Positions 61,978 through 64,000 of a DNA stretch of 64,000 nucleotides are shown here, piece after piece. How positions within the stretch are numbered: the stretch's first letter is position 1; every line of letters starts with the position of its first letter. The notes beneath the pieces are model-generated. The model did no database searches. It worked only from the letters and a program-made list of their open reading frames with translations, and was not told the DNA's origin. Origin of the DNA: Melieria omissa (taxonomy: Eukaryota; Arthropoda; Insecta; Diptera; Ulidiidae); contig OZ020269.1 in NCBI GenBank assembly GCA_963971225.1, forward strand, positions 11,866,701 through 11,930,700, read 5' to 3'. The position numbers and the translations under genes are program-made.

Positions 61978-62487
61978 GAAATAAGTTCGTGCGTTTTTTT
62001 CAATAGCTTCATCACAATAGGCGCTTTTCGCATACAAAAAATAATTCGTGGGAGGTAACGGCATTTTTTTTTTATTTTCTCTGATGTAAAAGTGTAAACA
62101 TGCACAATTCTTCCATTTTCAATAGGCAAAATTTCAATTTGTATGCTGTTGTCAATACCATTCATCGGGCTGTTACAGCCCGATTCTGTACACTTGATAA
62201 ATTCACCATATTGACTATTTGTCAAGTTTTTATTATTTGTCAAGAATCGGTATTCTATCCCAAAAATAAAAGCTCTTTTCTTGATAAATTGTCAAAAGTT
62301 TGAATGGTATTGACAACAGCATACAAATTGAAATTTTGCCTATTGAAAATGGAAGAATTGTGCATGTTTACACTTTTACATCAGAGAAAATAAAAAAAAA
62401 ATGCCGTTACCTCCCACGAATTATTTTTTGTATGCGAAAAGCGCCTATTGTGATGAAACTATTGAAAAAAACGCACGAACTTATTTC

Positions 62488-62563
62488 CAGCCCAGCCAGG
62501 ATTCGATCCCAGGGCGCTTGGTATGACAAGCCAGCGCGTACCCGCTGGGCTATCAAGGCCGGT
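62488..62563 (-). other. tRNA-like SINE head in the right foldback arm
   Basis: Mirror copy of 61902-61977, so the two pol III-type promoters face each other across the loop. Confidence 0.72.
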
Positions 62564-62772
62564 TTTTTTTTGCAAAACTTACTGTACTTAAACTGTTTGT
62601 CTTATTTTTTGACAATTTAACAACTGTCGCATATTCACCTTATGTTGAATTAAATGAGCTTTTTACTTTATCAATGTTGGATCAGAAAACGAGCAAAGCT
62701 TTTGCTTGATAAAAATCTTGACAAAATTTCTTGATAAAAAATTTGTCAAGAATGCACAGAATCAGGCTGTTA

Positions 62773-64000
62773 GGCTTTACTTTGATTTTAATATGAAAAA
62801 ATTTCAACATGTATAAAAAAAGCAATGTGGTGATTAAATGTTTCATATTTAAATTTCACATTCATGAAATTTCCAATAAAACCCATTCCCCACAAAACAC
62901 ATAAGATTTAATTGAACTCGCTCACATTGAAAATTTCTATATTAAATTTGCTGCAAAATTTTTCGATTGACAAACAATTCGTTAAAACCAAAAATCTCAA
63001 AAGTCCAAACTCTCAATTAACTGAAAAACTATTTTGACACTTTTTGCCATTCGGTTTTCTGCTCGTACAACTGCCTTGTCTGGCACACAACCCTCCACGA
63101 ACACACTCACACACACACACACACACATAAGCGCCGCTCTGATCGTCACCAACTTTTGTCATGCTTCAATTGTTATTCGAACAAAGTCAACTTGTTGGAG
63201 GCATTTGTTTCTGACACTAACGAGCATCAACCTTGAGGAAGGCAAAAACCCTTTTTTGCTCCTTCCACCAAAACATAACCTAACATTTGTATTTGTATGT
63301 GTGCGTGTGTGCTGAGGATAGAACGACGACGACAACCATATGTGACAATTTGCCATAGTTGGCTGCTGTTATTACCAGCGCCAATGCTGTGTGAAGCTTT
63401 ATCTAAATTGTTGTTGTTGTTGTTTTTGTTCTTTTGTGTACATACGCCAAATTGTCACAAATGCTGACCTCATGCGTGTAACTACAATAGCAGCAACAAC
63501 AACAAACACTCGAATTCCTAGTAGTCCGTATAGGAAGTCCAAAAAAAAACCATTGCGGCGGTATTTATTTTTGCCTTGTACCAACAGCAGTTGCTGTTGC
63601 ATTTCATATTGCAGTTATTACTGGTCAGCGTTACAGTTTTAGTTGGTTGTTATGATTTTTTTTTTTTTATTTTTTATTTTGCTCTTGGTGCAGCATGCCG
63701 AGCATGTGTTTGTGTGTGTGTGTGTGTAGTATTTGTGTTTGAAAAGTTTGCCCCAAAAATGCGCCGAACCGAAACGAAACGAAAAAGTTGCCGACAAACC
63801 ATCTAAATTCAGTGCAACGTTTGACCATTTCGAGCATTTTTTTAGTATAAAATTCCAGGCACATCTTGTCAATATATACATACATATAGAGATTGTGTAT
63901 ATATATAGAAAAGGGAATGAATGTCGACTTTATGAACGCACGCACTTATAAGAGTGTCTGTAGATGTGTGAGTGTATCTATGTGTTTGCACTGCAACTGT
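62773..64000. other. Non-coding DNA, no gene recognised
   Basis: Unique sequence with CA/GT tracts (63104-63126, 63289-63312, 63708-63726), (GTT)n at 63407-63424 and a GTTGCTGTTGCA patch near 63590. Open frames at 63390-63950 overlap on both strands with no family motif. Confidence 0.5.

Larger units (their letters stand above)
61693..62772. mobile_element. TA-flanked foldback element with two 469-bp inverted arms
   Basis: The element spans 61695-62770, flanked by TA on both sides. Left arm 61695-62163 and right arm 62302-62770 are reverse complements without a length difference. Only about two mismatches were noticed (near 61784 and 62008). The 138-bp loop is 62164-62301. The ends read ACAGCCTGATTCTGTGCATT. 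Each arm contains a tRNA-like head and the same short open frame, so two identical 100-codon proteins are predicted on opposite strands. These are almost surely not genes. TA flanks point to a Tc1/mariner-type non-autonomous element. The near identity of the arms implies recent origin or gene conversion. Confidence 0.93.

Noticed and set aside
61845..62620. Two identical 100-codon predicted proteins on opposite strands
   Set aside because: They arise from the two arms of the foldback and run through tRNA-like DNA; not genes.

Overview
The window looks like AT-rich, gene-poor DNA from a higher fly, most plausibly a tephritid fruit fly. The grounds are a deleted DD41D ('rosa'-type) mariner, the family first described from Ceratitis; abundant CA, GTT and CAA runs of the kind common in dipteran intergenic and intronic DNA; tRNA-derived SINEs; and RNase H-bearing non-LTR retrotransposon fragments. 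The species call is inference. I found no host protein-coding gene, rRNA or tRNA gene that I would defend. Nearly every long open frame is a translation of a simple repeat (for example runs of YFILF, YLLTYLLT or SHHIT). The window is probably an intergenic gap or a very large intron.

Layout: 1-780, GC-richer start and a LINE relic. 783-1689, rosa-type mariner. 4294-4633, SINE with perfect target duplications, then a 470-bp (AAAAT)n array. 6610-6830, LINE 3' end. 9820-11520, AT-rich satellite built on the palindrome GGTCAAATATTTGACC. 13558-14085, mixed (ATCAC)/(ATCAA) array. 16333-16490 and 17040-17516, two MITEs. 17792-18170, LINE relic. 22790-23110, CAA-rich minisatellite. 25951-26472, (TTTTA)n. 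26630-27285, broken mariner. 28950-29745, TTTTTAA-rich DNA. 30940-32860, minisatellite with the core ACTCCGAAATACATTT. 34804-35150, SINE. 37050-37190, mariner C-terminal relic running straight into a 3-kb pentanucleotide block: (AAAAT)n, then 2,480 bp of nearly perfect (AAATC)n, then (AAAAT)n. 42679-43087, SINE with a LINE-like tail. 45971-46798, (GTAA)n. 49085-49670, tandem repeat of about 170 bp carrying a MITE. 49950-52240, (AATAGA)-type repeat split by a 1.85-kb LINE insertion with a 14-bp target duplication. 52290-53200, (AAAAATT)n. 55089-55607, (GAATT)n. 56010-57290, GC-richer unique DNA. 57912-58378, MITE. 58675-58855, SINE. 59245-59391, RNase H relic. 59797-60080, two-copy repeat. 61695-62770, a TA-flanked foldback of two 469-bp arms and a 138-bp loop, with a tRNA-like head in each arm.

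How the parts relate: the window is a record of retrotransposition and of tandem-repeat expansion. The RNase H LINE and at least one tRNA-headed SINE share a 3' terminal segment ending in CCTAACCTAAC, which suggests that the LINE machinery mobilises the SINE. Several SINEs share one central domain but have different tails. The foldback carries the same tRNA-like head and could make a long hairpin RNA. Pentanucleotide arrays of at least four different units have expanded independently.
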